From an uncultured Victivallaceae bacterium (GTDB lineage: Bacteria; Verrucomicrobiota; Lentisphaeria; Victivallales; Victivallaceae): a stretch of DNA of 64,000 nt. Location of the stretch: assembly GCA_944392655.1 (NCBI GenBank), contig CALXXL010000002.1:172944-236943 (forward strand), in the 5' to 3' direction. The notes under the pieces were generated by a model. The model searched no databases. It had not been told where the DNA came from and saw only the letters and a list, made by a program, of their open reading frames with translations. Both the position numbers and the translations under genes were made by a program. This document shows positions 54,500-63,976 of the stretch, one piece after another; position 1 is the first letter of the stretch, and each line of letters starts with the position of its first letter.

Positions 54500-54553
54500 T
54501 TTATGCGCGGGAATCAGGTTTATGAGCCATAATTTCCGCGCATAAAATTTTTT
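54500..54553. terminator. Bidirectional terminator, META gene / RND gene
   Basis: TTTTATGCGCGGGAA and TTCCGCGCATAAAA form a long stem around a 20-base loop, followed by T on the plus strand. Confidence 0.85.
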
Positions 54554-54556
54554 TTA

Positions 54557-57500
54557 TCAACCCCGATTGCGGAATAGGTTAAGCCAGCTCCAACGCCTGC
54601 CGGTATCCGGCACAAATATGAAATAGAGCGCCGGTATCACATACAGCGTCAGAAGAGAAGAGATCAGAAGTCCTCCCACAACCCCCATACCACAGCTCTC
54701 ACGCAACTCAGAACCAAGACCAGTTCCCAACGCCATCGGCAGCATACCGGCAATCGACGCAATACTCGTCATCACTATCGGACGGAACTTCGATTCAACC
54801 GCAAGCAGCATCGCACGATGCGACGTCTCACCATTACGTATGAGTGAACTGCACTCGTCCATTATCAGAATAGCATTGTTTACCACTATGCCTATCATCA
54901 TTACCCCACCAAGCAAACCCATCATCGACATCGACATACCCGTAAGCCACAACGTTACATACATCCCGAGAAAACCCAGCGGAACCGTGAACATTATAAG
55001 CAACGGACGACTCCATGACTCCATTATCGCAGCAATCAGAAGATAAGTCATCAACGCCGCCAGTAATATTACATCCAGAAATTCCGCCGCCGTCTCATTC
55101 ATCATCTCTACACTGCCGCTCATACGCACATTGTAACCGGGAGGTAACGCATCCAACGCCATAGCAGATATCGTGGACGATACCGGACCAAGCGCAGCTC
55201 CAGGCGCCGTGTTCGCATAAATCCACATGGTACGGATCTTGTCATAACGGTTTACCACCACCGGACGCGTGTCCTCCTCTATCTCCGCAACCGTTTCGGT
55301 ATTCAAAGGATTACTGCCTTTCATCGTCGGTGCCGCCTGAAGCAACTGGGATTCGCCATACTCCTTGGCATTCTTTAAACGAATGTCAAATACACGCGTG
55401 CCACTGCGGTAGTCACCCACCTCTATACCATCCAGTGTGCCAAGCATGTATTCATAAAGCTCGTTCGCACTGATACCAAGATTCTGCAATACCGTACGAC
55501 GGGGAATAATGTTGATGTTCGGCTTACGCTCACGACGGCTCGAGTCAAGGTCACGCGTCAACCCAAGACGGGGCAGTTCTTCCATTATCGACATCTCTGC
55601 CGATTCAAGAACATCCAGATCATTGCCGTTCAATACACAACGGATCTCCGCTCCATTGCCGCCAAACGTAGGCGGAATGGACAGCGTTACACGGCAGTTC
55701 TCCATGTATGAGAGCTCTTCACGAAGCAGATCCTGTAACTCATAAATCGATTCCTCCCGCTCAAATTTGTCCGTCGTACGGAGATTGATCTGACCTAAAT
55801 ATACCGCCGATTTTACCTGGCCGCTGCCGCCATCAACATCACCTATCGAAATGGCCATGCCACGGATGAAATCAAACTTCTTCAGACGGTCGGCCGCTTC
55901 CCGCACCAGACGGTCGGTCGTCTCAAGATTGTAGTTGGTCGGAAATTCAAACTTGATCCGGATGTCACCCTGGTCACAGAACGGCAGAAATGACAGCCCT
56001 ATCTGCGGCACTACCCAGATAACTACCGCCACAGATAAAACCAGTACACTCAATACCAGACTCCGGGGATGACGCGACGTCCACTCTATACTCGAATTGA
56101 AACGACGGCACAGCCAGTCATAACCCATGTCCCACGGAATAAACAGCTTTTCAAGAAAACTGCGGCGACCGTCAGCCGGAGTTCTACGGTTCTTCAGCAA
56201 TACACACACAAGAATCGGCGTAAGCGTGAAACTGATGAACAGAGAAACCAAAGTCGCCGCTACCATTACTCCGGCAAATGGCACCATCATACTTCCAATA
56301 CGCGTCGTCATCATCATTACCGGAACAAAAACTACCACGTTCGTAAGCGCACTCGCTGATACCGCCGCTATGACTTCACCGGTTCCACGCTCAGCCGCAT
56401 CCTTCAACGCCTCCCCACGGTCAAGATGCTTGAAGATGTTCTCTATTACCACAATCGAATTCGTTACCAGTACACCAACCGAACAGCCCAGCGATAATAA
56501 CGTCATGATGTTGAAAGAATAGTTAAAATATGCCATCATCGCAAAAGTGACTATTACCGATATCGGCATCGATACCATCACTATAAACGTTGAACGGGGC
56601 TCGTGCAGAAATAAAAATAACAGCACCGCTGTGAGTACGATACCTGTTATAATACTGCTCCACGCATCATCCACCGAAGCCTGGATGAAGGCTCCCGTGT
56701 CGGTAAACCAGACCAGCTTCATGCCACTCGGTAATTCACCGTTCGCAACCATCTCGTTGAAACGGGCTCGTATACCATTTATCACCTCAATCGCATTCGC
56801 TTCGCCCTTCTTCACTATCTTGAACTGCGCCGCCGGTTCACCGTTTACATAGGCCTTGCTGCGAACTTCACGACTCATTAATTTGACCTCTGCTACGTCA
56901 CGCAGGTAAATACGCCGGTTCTCGTATTTGCCTATCTCAAGAGCCTTGATCTCTTCAAAATCTTTGAAGTCGCCCTCAAACGTGACGTTCTTCTCCCCCG
57001 TCGATTCCTGTATGCGCCCAAGCGGCTTGCGCACATTGTTCGCCTCAAGCTTCGCTACCACATCGTTGATCGAGAGATTCATCGCCGTAAGTTTTTCACG
57101 GTCCAGAAGCACATGAACCTGCATCTCATTGGCTCCGTAAACCCGAACCTCTCCTACCCCCGCAACCGAGGAAAAACGGTCCGCTATCGTGTCATCCGCA
57201 TAATCATAGAGATCATCCTGCGTACGGTCACCCACCAGAAATATCTGCGCAACCGTTGTCGCATTCGTGTCTATCTTGCGGATTACCGGCTCATCCGCTC
57301 CATCCGGAAGATCCTCCCGGATACGGTTCAACGCTTCACGGATATCTGTCGCAGCTATGTCTACATCCGTACCCATGTTGAATTCCAGCTGAATCTGCGC
57401 CGCATCCTCTATCGCTACGCTGGTTATGTGCTTGATGCCATCCAGCGAAGAGACCGCATCCTCTATGCGGCGAACTACCTCAACCTCTATCTCCGACGGA

Positions 57501-57664
57501 CTCGCACCCTGATAATTACAGCGCACCAGCACTGTCGGAATCTCCATATTCGGCAAAAGATCTATACTGAGCTTGGAGTAGAAATGCAGACCGATCATCA
57601 CCAGAATAATTATCAGCGCCGTCATCGCTATCGGACGCTGAACCGACCAACGACTTAAAAACAT
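54557..57664 (-). CDS. RND efflux transporter, AcrB/HAE1-like, with altered proton relay
   Basis: 1035 residues, full length, with twelve membrane helices and two large periplasmic loops. The N-terminus (MFLSRWSVQRPIAMTALIII) and SIDLLPNMEIPTVLVRCNY are typical of the HAE1 group. In membrane helix 4, where AcrB has Asp407-Asp408, this protein reads GVLVTNSIVVIENI, with Thr401-Asn402. Helix 10 has MIGIVVNNAILIMDE in place of the Lys940 region. Energy coupling may therefore differ. Encoded 23 bp downstream of its membrane-fusion partner; no TolC-type gene is in the window. Substrate unknown. Confidence 0.93.
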   Translation of the reverse strand: MFLSRWSVQRPIAMTALIIILVMIGLHFYSKLSIDLLPNMEIPTVLVRCNYQGASPSEIEVEVVRRIEDAVSSLDGIKHITSVAIEDAAQIQLEFNMGTDVDIAATDIREALNRIREDLPDGADEPVIRKIDTNATTVAQIFLVGDRTQDDLYDYADDTIADRFSSVAGVGEVRVYGANEMQVHVLLDREKLTAMNLSINDVVAKLEANNVRKPLGRIQESTGEKNVTFEGDFKDFEEIKALEIGKYENRRIYLRDVAEVKLMSREVRSKAYVNGEPAAQFKIVKKGEANAIEVINGIRARFNEMVANGELPSGMKLVWFTDTGAFIQASVDDAWSSIITGIVLTAVLLFLFLHEPRSTFIVMVSMPISVIVTFAMMAYFNYSFNIMTLLSLGCSVGVLVTNSIVVIENIFKHLDRGEALKDAAERGTGEVIAAVSASALTNVVVFVPVMMMTTRIGSMMVPFAGVMVAATLVSLFISFTLTPILVCVLLKNRRTPADGRRSFLEKLFIPWDMGYDWLCRRFNSSIEWTSRHPRSLVLSVLVLSVAVVIWVVPQIGLSFLPFCDQGDIRIKFEFPTNYNLETTDRLVREAADRLKKFDFIRGMAISIGDVDGGSGQVKSAVYLGQINLRTTDKFEREESIYELQDLLREELSYMENCRVTLSIPPTFGGNGAEIRCVLNGNDLDVLESAEMSIMEELPRLGLTRDLDSSRRERKPNINIIPRRTVLQNLGISANELYEYMLGTLDGIEVGDYRSGTRVFDIRLKNAKEYGESQLLQAAPTMKGSNPLNTETVAEIEEDTRPVVVNRYDKIRTMWIYANTAPGAALGPVSSTISAMALDALPPGYNVRMSGSVEMMNETAAEFLDVILLAALMTYLLIAAIMESWSRPLLIMFTVPLGFLGMYVTLWLTGMSMSMMGLLGGVMMIGIVVNNAILIMDECSSLIRNGETSHRAMLLAVESKFRPIVMTSIASIAGMLPMALGTGLGSELRESCGMGVVGGLLISSLLTLYVIPALYFIFVPDTGRRWSWLNLFRNRG

Positions 57665-57687
57665 AACTGAACCCCTCTCCTGATTAA

Positions 57688-58863
57688 TTATTCGCCATCA
57701 GATACACGGAGAAGTGAACCATTGTTGATAAATGTCTGCCCCGTAACAACAAACTTTTCCGATAGAAGAGAGGAAGCATTGACTACTTCACTGTAGCCGC
57801 TGTCCACTATGCCACGCTCAATTTCAAAACTCTCCGCACGACTATCTTCATCCACACCATAGGCTATATAACGGTCATTCGCACGCAACAGCAACGCATC
57901 CGAAGGCAGTCCATAGGCCTCCTTCTCCTCCAGAATTATATTCAATTCACACAGCGTACCGCTGACAAGTTCAACCCCGTCAGGCAGCAGCGCTTTTAAT
58001 TTGAACGTGCGGCTCTGCGGATCGATATTCGGAGCTTTATAGGTGACTACGCCTTCACCTTTCTTCTCTCCGTCAAGCAGAAATTCAACCCGCGTGATTC
58101 CACTGGTTACCATACCGTAATAGACCGAACTGATATAACACTCAACCTCCATATTGTCGTGGTTCTCAAGTTTGAGTATGTTCTGCCCGACACTTACATA
58201 TTCACTCTGCTCAACATATTTGTCCGTCACTATACAGTGAAAAGGAGCTCTTACCACCGAGTCGGTCAGATTCTTCTGCGCTATCACCAGATTGCCCTCG
58301 GCCTGCTTTAACTGCGCTTCCGCATTCGCTATCGCCGCCTGCGCCGACTTTACCTGCATCTCCGCCTGACGGTAGGCCGTGTCGTAACTCTCATACTCCG
58401 CCTTGCTCGTCGCACGCTTTTCCCATAACTGCGCAAAACGCTCGTAATCTATCTTCGCCTTCTTCAGCGTGATCTCGGCATCCTCCAGCGCAATTCTGGA
58501 ACTCTGAAGCTCCGCATTCTTGACCTTTATCTCATTCTCGCACACCGTTACCTGATTCTTCAGCACCTGACGGTCTATCCCGAAAAGAACCGCGTCCTCA
58601 GCACACTCGTCACCCTCCGACACATTGAGCATCTCCAACGTTCCGCTGATCTTCGCCGATATTACCGCATGATCCACCGGAGTAACTGTCCCCTGCACCG
58701 GAATCTGGTGACGGAATATCCGCTTTTCCAGGAGCTGCACCGTGACCCGGGTCTCACGTTCAACAACCTTTTCGGTACTCTTCTCCGTACAGCCGCAGAA
58801 TAGAATAGGTAGAAGTAAAATTGCCGCCGGAGAACAGATGGCGAGTTTGTGCACTATAGTCAT
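57688..58863 (-). CDS. RND membrane-fusion protein (AcrA-like lipoprotein)
   Basis: 391 residues. The signal segment (AAILLLPILFCGC) carries a lipobox-like end at Cys25. Barrel-sandwich halves: VPVQGTVTPVDHAVISAKI-type lipoyl segment at about residues 50-90, and its partner VRAPFHCIVTDKYVEQ. A long alpha-helical hairpin lies between them (KLKQAEGNLVIAQ-type repeats rich in Ala, Glu, Lys and Gln). Periplasmic adaptor that joins the RND pump to an outer-membrane channel. First gene of the pair. Confidence 0.93.
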   Translation of the reverse strand: MTIVHKLAICSPAAILLLPILFCGCTEKSTEKVVERETRVTVQLLEKRIFRHQIPVQGTVTPVDHAVISAKISGTLEMLNVSEGDECAEDAVLFGIDRQVLKNQVTVCENEIKVKNAELQSSRIALEDAEITLKKAKIDYERFAQLWEKRATSKAEYESYDTAYRQAEMQVKSAQAAIANAEAQLKQAEGNLVIAQKNLTDSVVRAPFHCIVTDKYVEQSEYVSVGQNILKLENHDNMEVECYISSVYYGMVTSGITRVEFLLDGEKKGEGVVTYKAPNIDPQSRTFKLKALLPDGVELVSGTLCELNIILEEKEAYGLPSDALLLRANDRYIAYGVDEDSRAESFEIERGIVDSGYSEVVNASSLLSEKFVVTGQTFINNGSLLRVSDGE

Positions 58864-58971
58864 GTCAATCTCTCTTTCTTTTATTTTTTACACTTTTTCA
58901 TAATACAGAAAAACGTGCGGAAAATAAAAAAAATTTTCAGTTAAATGACTAAGTGTCGGCAAAAAAAGCAA

Positions 58972-59018
58972 TAAAAAACAGGGTTTGATTCGTAAATAAT
59001 TTAAATCAAACCTGTTTA
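58972..59018 (-). terminator. Terminator of rsmI-dsbD operon
   Basis: Minus strand: AAACAGGTTTGATT pairs with AATCAAACCCTGTT (one bulge), then TTTTT. Within the 210-bp gap 58864-59073. Confidence 0.75.
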
Positions 59019-59073
59019 CAAATGAAGATTTTTTTTCGTTTTTTTTAATTCATTCAGTTATTACAATGAATTT

Positions 59074-60606
59074 TTAACGCCCGGACAACTCCGGAACCAA
59101 TATCCCAACCGTAGGCAATCCGGGCGAATCCAGCGCATTCAAAAGCTCCACCGCAGCCGGAGCGGAGAAATCCTCTATCTGGAATTTGACCGGTATATAC
59201 TCCTTAAGCTTATCCTGAACCTGCGGATCTTTAAAGGTGGTCTCATCCATGTAAAGACAGTTCTTGCACGTCGTAGACCAGATGTCTACAAATACCGGAC
59301 GACCCGTCAGCATACTCTCTTCCAATGCACGGTTCAGCTTCGCCACCTCTGCCGGCAGCGAGTAGCCCGCATCTGCCGAGGAGGCCTGCGGCATCAGCGA
59401 ATAACCCAGCCAGCCGTAATAGACCGCCAGCAACGCAATCACAAGACCAAATCCCCATTTGACCAGACGCATCCACCCGCCCGGCCTGGGCAGTACACTC
59501 AACCCCGCCCCAACCAGCGGCCAGGGCAGCGCCATCCCCACCCCAAGCAGAAACGGCCACAGCACCGCAAAGTAGTTGCCCTCCGCAACTCCTGCCGCCG
59601 CAAGCAACAGCACGCTCGCTATCACCGGAGCTACGCACGCCCCCGCCAGCAATGCCGCCAGCACCCCCATTAAAAAGACCGCCAGCCAGCGGCAGCGACG
59701 CCAGCCGTTCAAATTAAATCTGCCGCCAAAACGCGAGAAATCAACATTCAATACCCCGAACATCGCCAGCGCCATAACTATGAATATCAGCGATACCCCG
59801 ACGTTGAACCCCCATGAGGTGTTCAAAGTTCCAAGACGCACCCCCGCAAACGCCGCGATCAACCCGAGTACTCCATAGGTCAATGCCATCCCCAGCGCAT
59901 AAATGCTCCCGTTTAATATCCCCGCACGGCGGCTCGAAGCATTTACCCCCGCGCCGATTATCGCTAAATTTACCGGAATTAAAGGCAGTACGCACGGTGT
60001 GAGATTCAACGCTAATCCACCCAGCAGAGTCAAAAGCACAATCACCCAGAATCCCTTGTCCGACAACCCTCCGGAATCTTCCGACCCGGCCGACAGAAAT
60101 TCCACCATCTCCCCGGCATCCATATAACCAAACGACTTGCGGACAACAGAGAATTTATTCAGTTCCGCCGCATCCGGCAGAGACGACGGAGTATCCGGCA
60201 GCAACGCCCCATCAGACCTGAGTGTCAGACGCGCAGGTATGTAGCAGAGCGCCGGACGCCCCTCTCCCGACTTGCGGCAGCCGGAATAGGATATCTCCAC
60301 CGTTACCGCATCCCCGGGTACACGGTAACGCCAGATGTATTCGCCCGCAGGAAAAATCGCCGTATCCAGACCGGTTACCTCATCCAGCTCCACCACCGGA
60401 ACAGGCGCAGAAAGCGGTTCCGCCAACACAGATGTGCCGGTTTCAACCGTAATTTGCAATTTGTCCGCGTAAACGTAGTTCTCCGCCGCTACATTCAACT
60501 CAATCTGCGCCACGCCCTCTTCAACCTTCAAACCCCACTCAAACGGCTCGCCCCCACAGACCGCAAAAACAGAAAACAACCCCAGAAACAGCAACAGCTT
60601 CTTCAC
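59074..60606 (-). CDS. dsbD: Thiol:disulfide interchange protein DsbD-like
   Basis: 510 residues, starting at GTG with GGAGGTGG upstream; its start overlaps the rsmI stop by 4 bp. Signal peptide, then an N-terminal immunoglobulin-like domain with paired cysteines (CRKSGEGRPALCYIP), eight membrane helices with the redox cysteines LTPCVLPLIP and GACVAPVIAS, and a C-terminal thioredoxin domain with CKNC (residues 447-450). It carries reducing power from the cytosol to the periplasm. The thioredoxin domain ends soon after LPTVGIL, a little shorter than usual. Confidence 0.93.
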   Translation of the reverse strand: MKKLLLFLGLFSVFAVCGGEPFEWGLKVEEGVAQIELNVAAENYVYADKLQITVETGTSVLAEPLSAPVPVVELDEVTGLDTAIFPAGEYIWRYRVPGDAVTVEISYSGCRKSGEGRPALCYIPARLTLRSDGALLPDTPSSLPDAAELNKFSVVRKSFGYMDAGEMVEFLSAGSEDSGGLSDKGFWVIVLLTLLGGLALNLTPCVLPLIPVNLAIIGAGVNASSRRAGILNGSIYALGMALTYGVLGLIAAFAGVRLGTLNTSWGFNVGVSLIFIVMALAMFGVLNVDFSRFGGRFNLNGWRRCRWLAVFLMGVLAALLAGACVAPVIASVLLLAAAGVAEGNYFAVLWPFLLGVGMALPWPLVGAGLSVLPRPGGWMRLVKWGFGLVIALLAVYYGWLGYSLMPQASSADAGYSLPAEVAKLNRALEESMLTGRPVFVDIWSTTCKNCLYMDETTFKDPQVQDKLKEYIPVKFQIEDFSAPAAVELLNALDSPGLPTVGILVPELSGR

Positions 60607-61313
60607 TCTTCCACCTCCTCTATCTTCCGGCCATCCGCACGGCCAACCCCGATGACAAACTCTCCCTTCCAGACTCGTTCAGATAGATCACGCTGCAACT
60701 CTCCGGCATTGCCGGTCAACACCTCTTCATGCAGCTTCGTCGCCTCCCGGATTATCGCCACCCGGCGCGATTCCCCGCAATATTTTACAATGTAATCCAA
60801 CGCCGATTTGATCCGGTACGGCGATTCATAGAAAAATACCGTCTTGTCCTCCAGCGCCAGACGCTCAAAAAATTTACCCCTGCGACCGGATTTGACCGGC
60901 GGAAATCCGTAAAAGGCAAATTCATCCAGCTCAAGGCCACTCGCTACCGCCGCAAATATCACCGCCGATACCCCGGGAATTACCACCACTTCAACCCCCG
61001 CTTTCCGCGCTTCACGCACAATCAGAAAACCGGGATCCGAGATCCCCGGAGTTCCCGCATCCGACACAACAGCAATATCTTTACCCTGCAACACCTGCTC
61101 AAGCAAGCCAGCTATCTTCTGGTGCTCATTGTAAATGTGCAGACTAGTCAGCGGCGTGTGTATCTCATAATGCGACAGCAAGCCACGCGTGTGACGCGTG
61201 TCCTCCGCCGCAATCAGATCCGACTCCTTCAATATACGTAACGCACGCAGCGTTATGTCTTCCAGATTGCCTATCGGCGTACTCACTATAAAAAGACGGC
61301 CTTTTTCCATCAT
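60603..61313 (-). CDS. rsmI: 16S rRNA (cytidine1402-2'-O)-methyltransferase
   Basis: 236 residues, shorter than the 286 of E. coli because the small C-terminal region is reduced. Seen: FIVSTPIGNLEDITLRAL, AAEDTRHTRGLLSHY, SDAGTPGISDPGFLIV (S-adenosylmethionine loop) and YESPYRIKSALD. Two adjacent Met codons are possible starts. Overlaps dsbD by 4 bp. Confidence 0.95.
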   Translation of the reverse strand: MMEKGRLFIVSTPIGNLEDITLRALRILKESDLIAAEDTRHTRGLLSHYEIHTPLTSLHIYNEHQKIAGLLEQVLQGKDIAVVSDAGTPGISDPGFLIVREARKAGVEVVVIPGVSAVIFAAVASGLELDEFAFYGFPPVKSGRRGKFFERLALEDKTVFFYESPYRIKSALDYIVKYCGESRRVAIIREATKLHEEVLTGNAGELQRDLSERVWKGEFVIGVGRADGRKIEEVEE

Positions 61314-61329
61314 CTGTCTCTTCCTTAAA

Positions 61330-61357
61330 TTGCAAATTTCTTAATCCCATTTATAAT
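61330..61357 (+). promoter_or_regulatory. Candidate promoter of pseudouridine synthase gene
   Basis: TTGCAA (61330-61335), 16 bp, perfect TATAAT (61352-61357), 35 bp before the ATG. Confidence 0.6.
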
Positions 61358-61392
61358 AATAGCGTGAAATAAAGTTTGTAGCAATAATTCAA

Positions 61393-62118
61393 ATGGTAAA
61401 TTTAACTAAATATTTGGCATCTTCAGGAATTATATCCCGGCGCAACGCTGCGGACGCGGTTAAAGCAGGAAGAGTGGCCGTCAATGGCAATACCGTTCTC
61501 GAACCAGGGTTACCCGTCGCCGATAATGACATCGTCACCCTCGACGGCAACACCGTTAAACCCATCGCCAGCCACCGCTACATCATGCTCAATAAACCGC
61601 CCGGATATACCTCCACCCACTCCGACTCCCACGCCGAAAAAACCATTTTCGACCTCATCCAGAACAACGCGGACAAACTCGATTTCGCCGGAAGACTCGA
61701 CAAAATGAGCGAGGGAATGCTCCTCCTCTCTACCGACGGGAAGTTCATTCAGCGCATAGCACACCCATCTTTCGAGGTGCTTAAGGCATATTTCGTCAAA
61801 ACTGTTCCGCCACTGAACGGAAATGCTATCGCCAAAATCCAGTCAGGAGTTCACGACGACGGCGACTTTTTAAAGCCACGCATGGTTAAAACTTTTCAGG
61901 ACGGAGTAATATTCATCCTTAACGAAGGCAAAAAAAGAGAGATACGACGACTCGTAGCCGCATCATCTCAAGCCAAAATAACCATCCTGCGGCGCATCGC
62001 TACCGGTATGCTCAAAATGGATAACCTCAAACCAGGACAATGGCGCGAACTCTCAACTGAAGAACTTGAACTCGCCGCCATTCCCAACCTCTCGCCATTC
62101 CTCAACCCGGAAGATTAA
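61393..62118 (+). CDS. RsuA/RluB/E/F-family pseudouridine synthase
   Basis: 241 residues. An S4 RNA-binding domain at residues 1-55 (LTKYLASSGIISRRNAADAV, RVAVNG), then the catalytic domain with YIMLNKPPGYTST and GRLDKMSEGMLLLS, where Asp103 is the catalytic residue, and EGKKREIRRL near the C-terminus. It modifies uridine in rRNA or tRNA. RsuA, RluB, RluE and RluF cannot be told apart here. Its last codons overlap the end of the convergent phosphoesterase gene by 4 bp. Confidence 0.93.
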   Translation: MVNLTKYLASSGIISRRNAADAVKAGRVAVNGNTVLEPGLPVADNDIVTLDGNTVKPIASHRYIMLNKPPGYTSTHSDSHAEKTIFDLIQNNADKLDFAGRLDKMSEGMLLLSTDGKFIQRIAHPSFEVLKAYFVKTVPPLNGNAIAKIQSGVHDDGDFLKPRMVKTFQDGVIFILNEGKKREIRRLVAASSQAKITILRRIATGMLKMDNLKPGQWRELSTEELELAAIPNLSPFLNPED

Positions 62119-63899
62119 CGGACGATCCGGAATATCTTCCCCTCCTGCATCACCGCAAGCAGACCATCAGCCGCCGGCAGAAGCTGGATAAATGCACTGT
62201 TGCCGCACTTTACCCGCCACTTTATCCGACCAGTCGCCAGATCAATCCGCACCAGATCTCCCTTGCGACCACTCACAAACAGATCCCCGAACATCTCCGC
62301 CGGAGGACAGGGAGTGTGTTCGTAACCCAGCCCGGCATCGATTACTTTCACGATCTCAGCACCGTCAACATCTATCACCACCACCTCGCCGTCCATCGTC
62401 TTGGCGTACGCCGTATGACCATCCGCCGAAGCCCCCAGCGATTCACGGAATTTACGGCTGTTGTCCCGCAGTTTCACCTCTCCCGTAAGACGGTCAAATA
62501 TCGTCAGATAACGGTCCGGCGCGACTATCGCAAGATTCTTTTCCCCGATCACCGGCGTTACATTGCCAGGCGAATACAATACCTGCGGCGACCCGGAACT
62601 CCATTTCCACAACAACTCACCATCCGAACGGCGCAGAACGTACAAAAAACAGTCCCACGCACCAAACGCTACAATATCATCACGTACCGCAGGTCGCGCC
62701 TGAAATGTCCCGTTTACCCCCGCGTAGCGCCACAACTCTCTGCCACTCCCAGGATCTACCGCAACAAAAACTCTTCCACCCAAACCAATATACAATACGT
62801 CATCCGCTATCAACCCTGTGTTCGTTACCGGAAAATCCGTTTCTATACGCCATACCTCACGTCCATCGCCGGAGACCGCCTTTACCGCTCCAGCAACCGT
62901 ACCGGAAATCGTCAAATCCCCGTAGCTCAGCATACCGGAGTATTCATCCTCACTTGCGGTATGAATTATCGCCCCCGCCTCGCTTACCGCTATATCGCTG
63001 AATAACGCATGAGGCAACTCCATTATCAGCTCCATCCCTTCCGGCAGCTCCTCCGAGACAGGCTCAGGCAGAACCACCTTCTCCGCTGCCGGATTCGCCG
63101 ATACCTTACCAAATTTGAACTCATACGCCGGAGTATCAGGCAACGGTTCACCCAGCTCCTTGTTGTAGAGCTTCGCCCCGTATGCACCAACCTCAAGTAT
63201 GTTGTAGCCCGGCTTATCCGATTCGCTGTGCCGCAATGAAATCGAACGCCCGATAAATCCACCGATACCATCAATGTTAAGCAGCTTCAGCGTGTGATAG
63301 TGACCTGCCAGTGTCAGCACCACCGGATAGTTGTGCAATATCGATAATATCTCCCCCGAATTGCTCAGATCATGATCCAATGGATAGTGACAGACAAATA
63401 TCACCCGGTCTCCCGGCTTGACCTCACGACGCAACGTCTCTTCCAACCACAATATGTCTCCACGACGCACATAGCCATCACCCATCTCCAGCCACGGCCC
63501 CGACGCTACCCCGATCAATAACAGATCGTTATAACGCCAGATAAAACGGTCATCGCCAAATAATCGCGGAAATGCACTGCACCCACTGTCCGACCAGTTC
63601 GTCTCATGATTGCCCGGTATCACCAGCAGAGGCTTCTCCACCCCTTTCAGCAGCTCATAACAGCACTCCAGCTCTTCCGCGCCTCCACGATTGGTCAGAT
63701 CACCGGATACTATCACCGCCGCAAGATCATCCATCTCCGCAATCTCGGACAACGCATGACGCAGCAGATCCTCCGACGCCACCCCGGGAGATACATGAGT
63801 GTCCGTAAGCCACGCAAACCGGACTACCTCCCCCCCATTCATAATCCAACAGCAAATACTGCTCAGAAAAAAAACAGCCAGCCTACGCCATATCGCCAT
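62115..63899 (-). CDS. Metallophosphoesterase fused to PQQ-like beta-propeller
   Basis: 594 residues, exported (signal MAIWRRLAVFFLSSICCWIM). Residues about 27-260 are a calcineurin-like phosphoesterase with TDTHVSPG, SGDLTNRG, PGNHETNW, CHYPLDHD and AGHYH. Residues about 300-594 contain PQQ-type repeats (DVLYIGLGGRVFVAVDPGSG, GAWDCFLYVLRRSDGELLW, YLTIFDRLTGEV), forming a propeller. The second phosphoesterase in the window (with 12210-13010). A periplasmic enzyme with a binding propeller is likely; substrate unknown. Preceded by GGGGGGAT. Confidence 0.88.
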   Translation of the reverse strand: MAIWRRLAVFFLSSICCWIMNGGEVVRFAWLTDTHVSPGVASEDLLRHALSEIAEMDDLAAVIVSGDLTNRGGAEELECCYELLKGVEKPLLVIPGNHETNWSDSGCSAFPRLFGDDRFIWRYNDLLLIGVASGPWLEMGDGYVRRGDILWLEETLRREVKPGDRVIFVCHYPLDHDLSNSGEILSILHNYPVVLTLAGHYHTLKLLNIDGIGGFIGRSISLRHSESDKPGYNILEVGAYGAKLYNKELGEPLPDTPAYEFKFGKVSANPAAEKVVLPEPVSEELPEGMELIMELPHALFSDIAVSEAGAIIHTASEDEYSGMLSYGDLTISGTVAGAVKAVSGDGREVWRIETDFPVTNTGLIADDVLYIGLGGRVFVAVDPGSGRELWRYAGVNGTFQARPAVRDDIVAFGAWDCFLYVLRRSDGELLWKWSSGSPQVLYSPGNVTPVIGEKNLAIVAPDRYLTIFDRLTGEVKLRDNSRKFRESLGASADGHTAYAKTMDGEVVVIDVDGAEIVKVIDAGLGYEHTPCPPAEMFGDLFVSGRKGDLVRIDLATGRIKWRVKCGNSAFIQLLPAADGLLAVMQEGKIFRIVR

Positions 63900-63934
63900 G
63901 CATTATCCCCCCAATTTACTCTGTAACAATCAAA

Positions 63935-63976
63935 ACCACCGGCTAAGCCGGTGGTATGCACCACGCCTTCAAGGCG
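63935..63976. repeat. Adjacent hairpins, possible end of IS200/IS605-type element
   Basis: ACCACCGGCT-A-AGCCGGTGGT (63935-63955) is a perfect inverted repeat, followed by CGCCTT-C-AAGGCG (63964-63976). Hairpins of this look flank Y1-transposase (IS200/IS605 or REP-type) elements. No transposase is visible because the window ends at 64000. Confidence 0.4.

Noticed and set aside
54557..58863. RND pair as the exporter of the giant proteins
   Set aside because: The transporter is a small-molecule HAE1-type pump, not an ABC exporter, and the genes are far from both giant genes.
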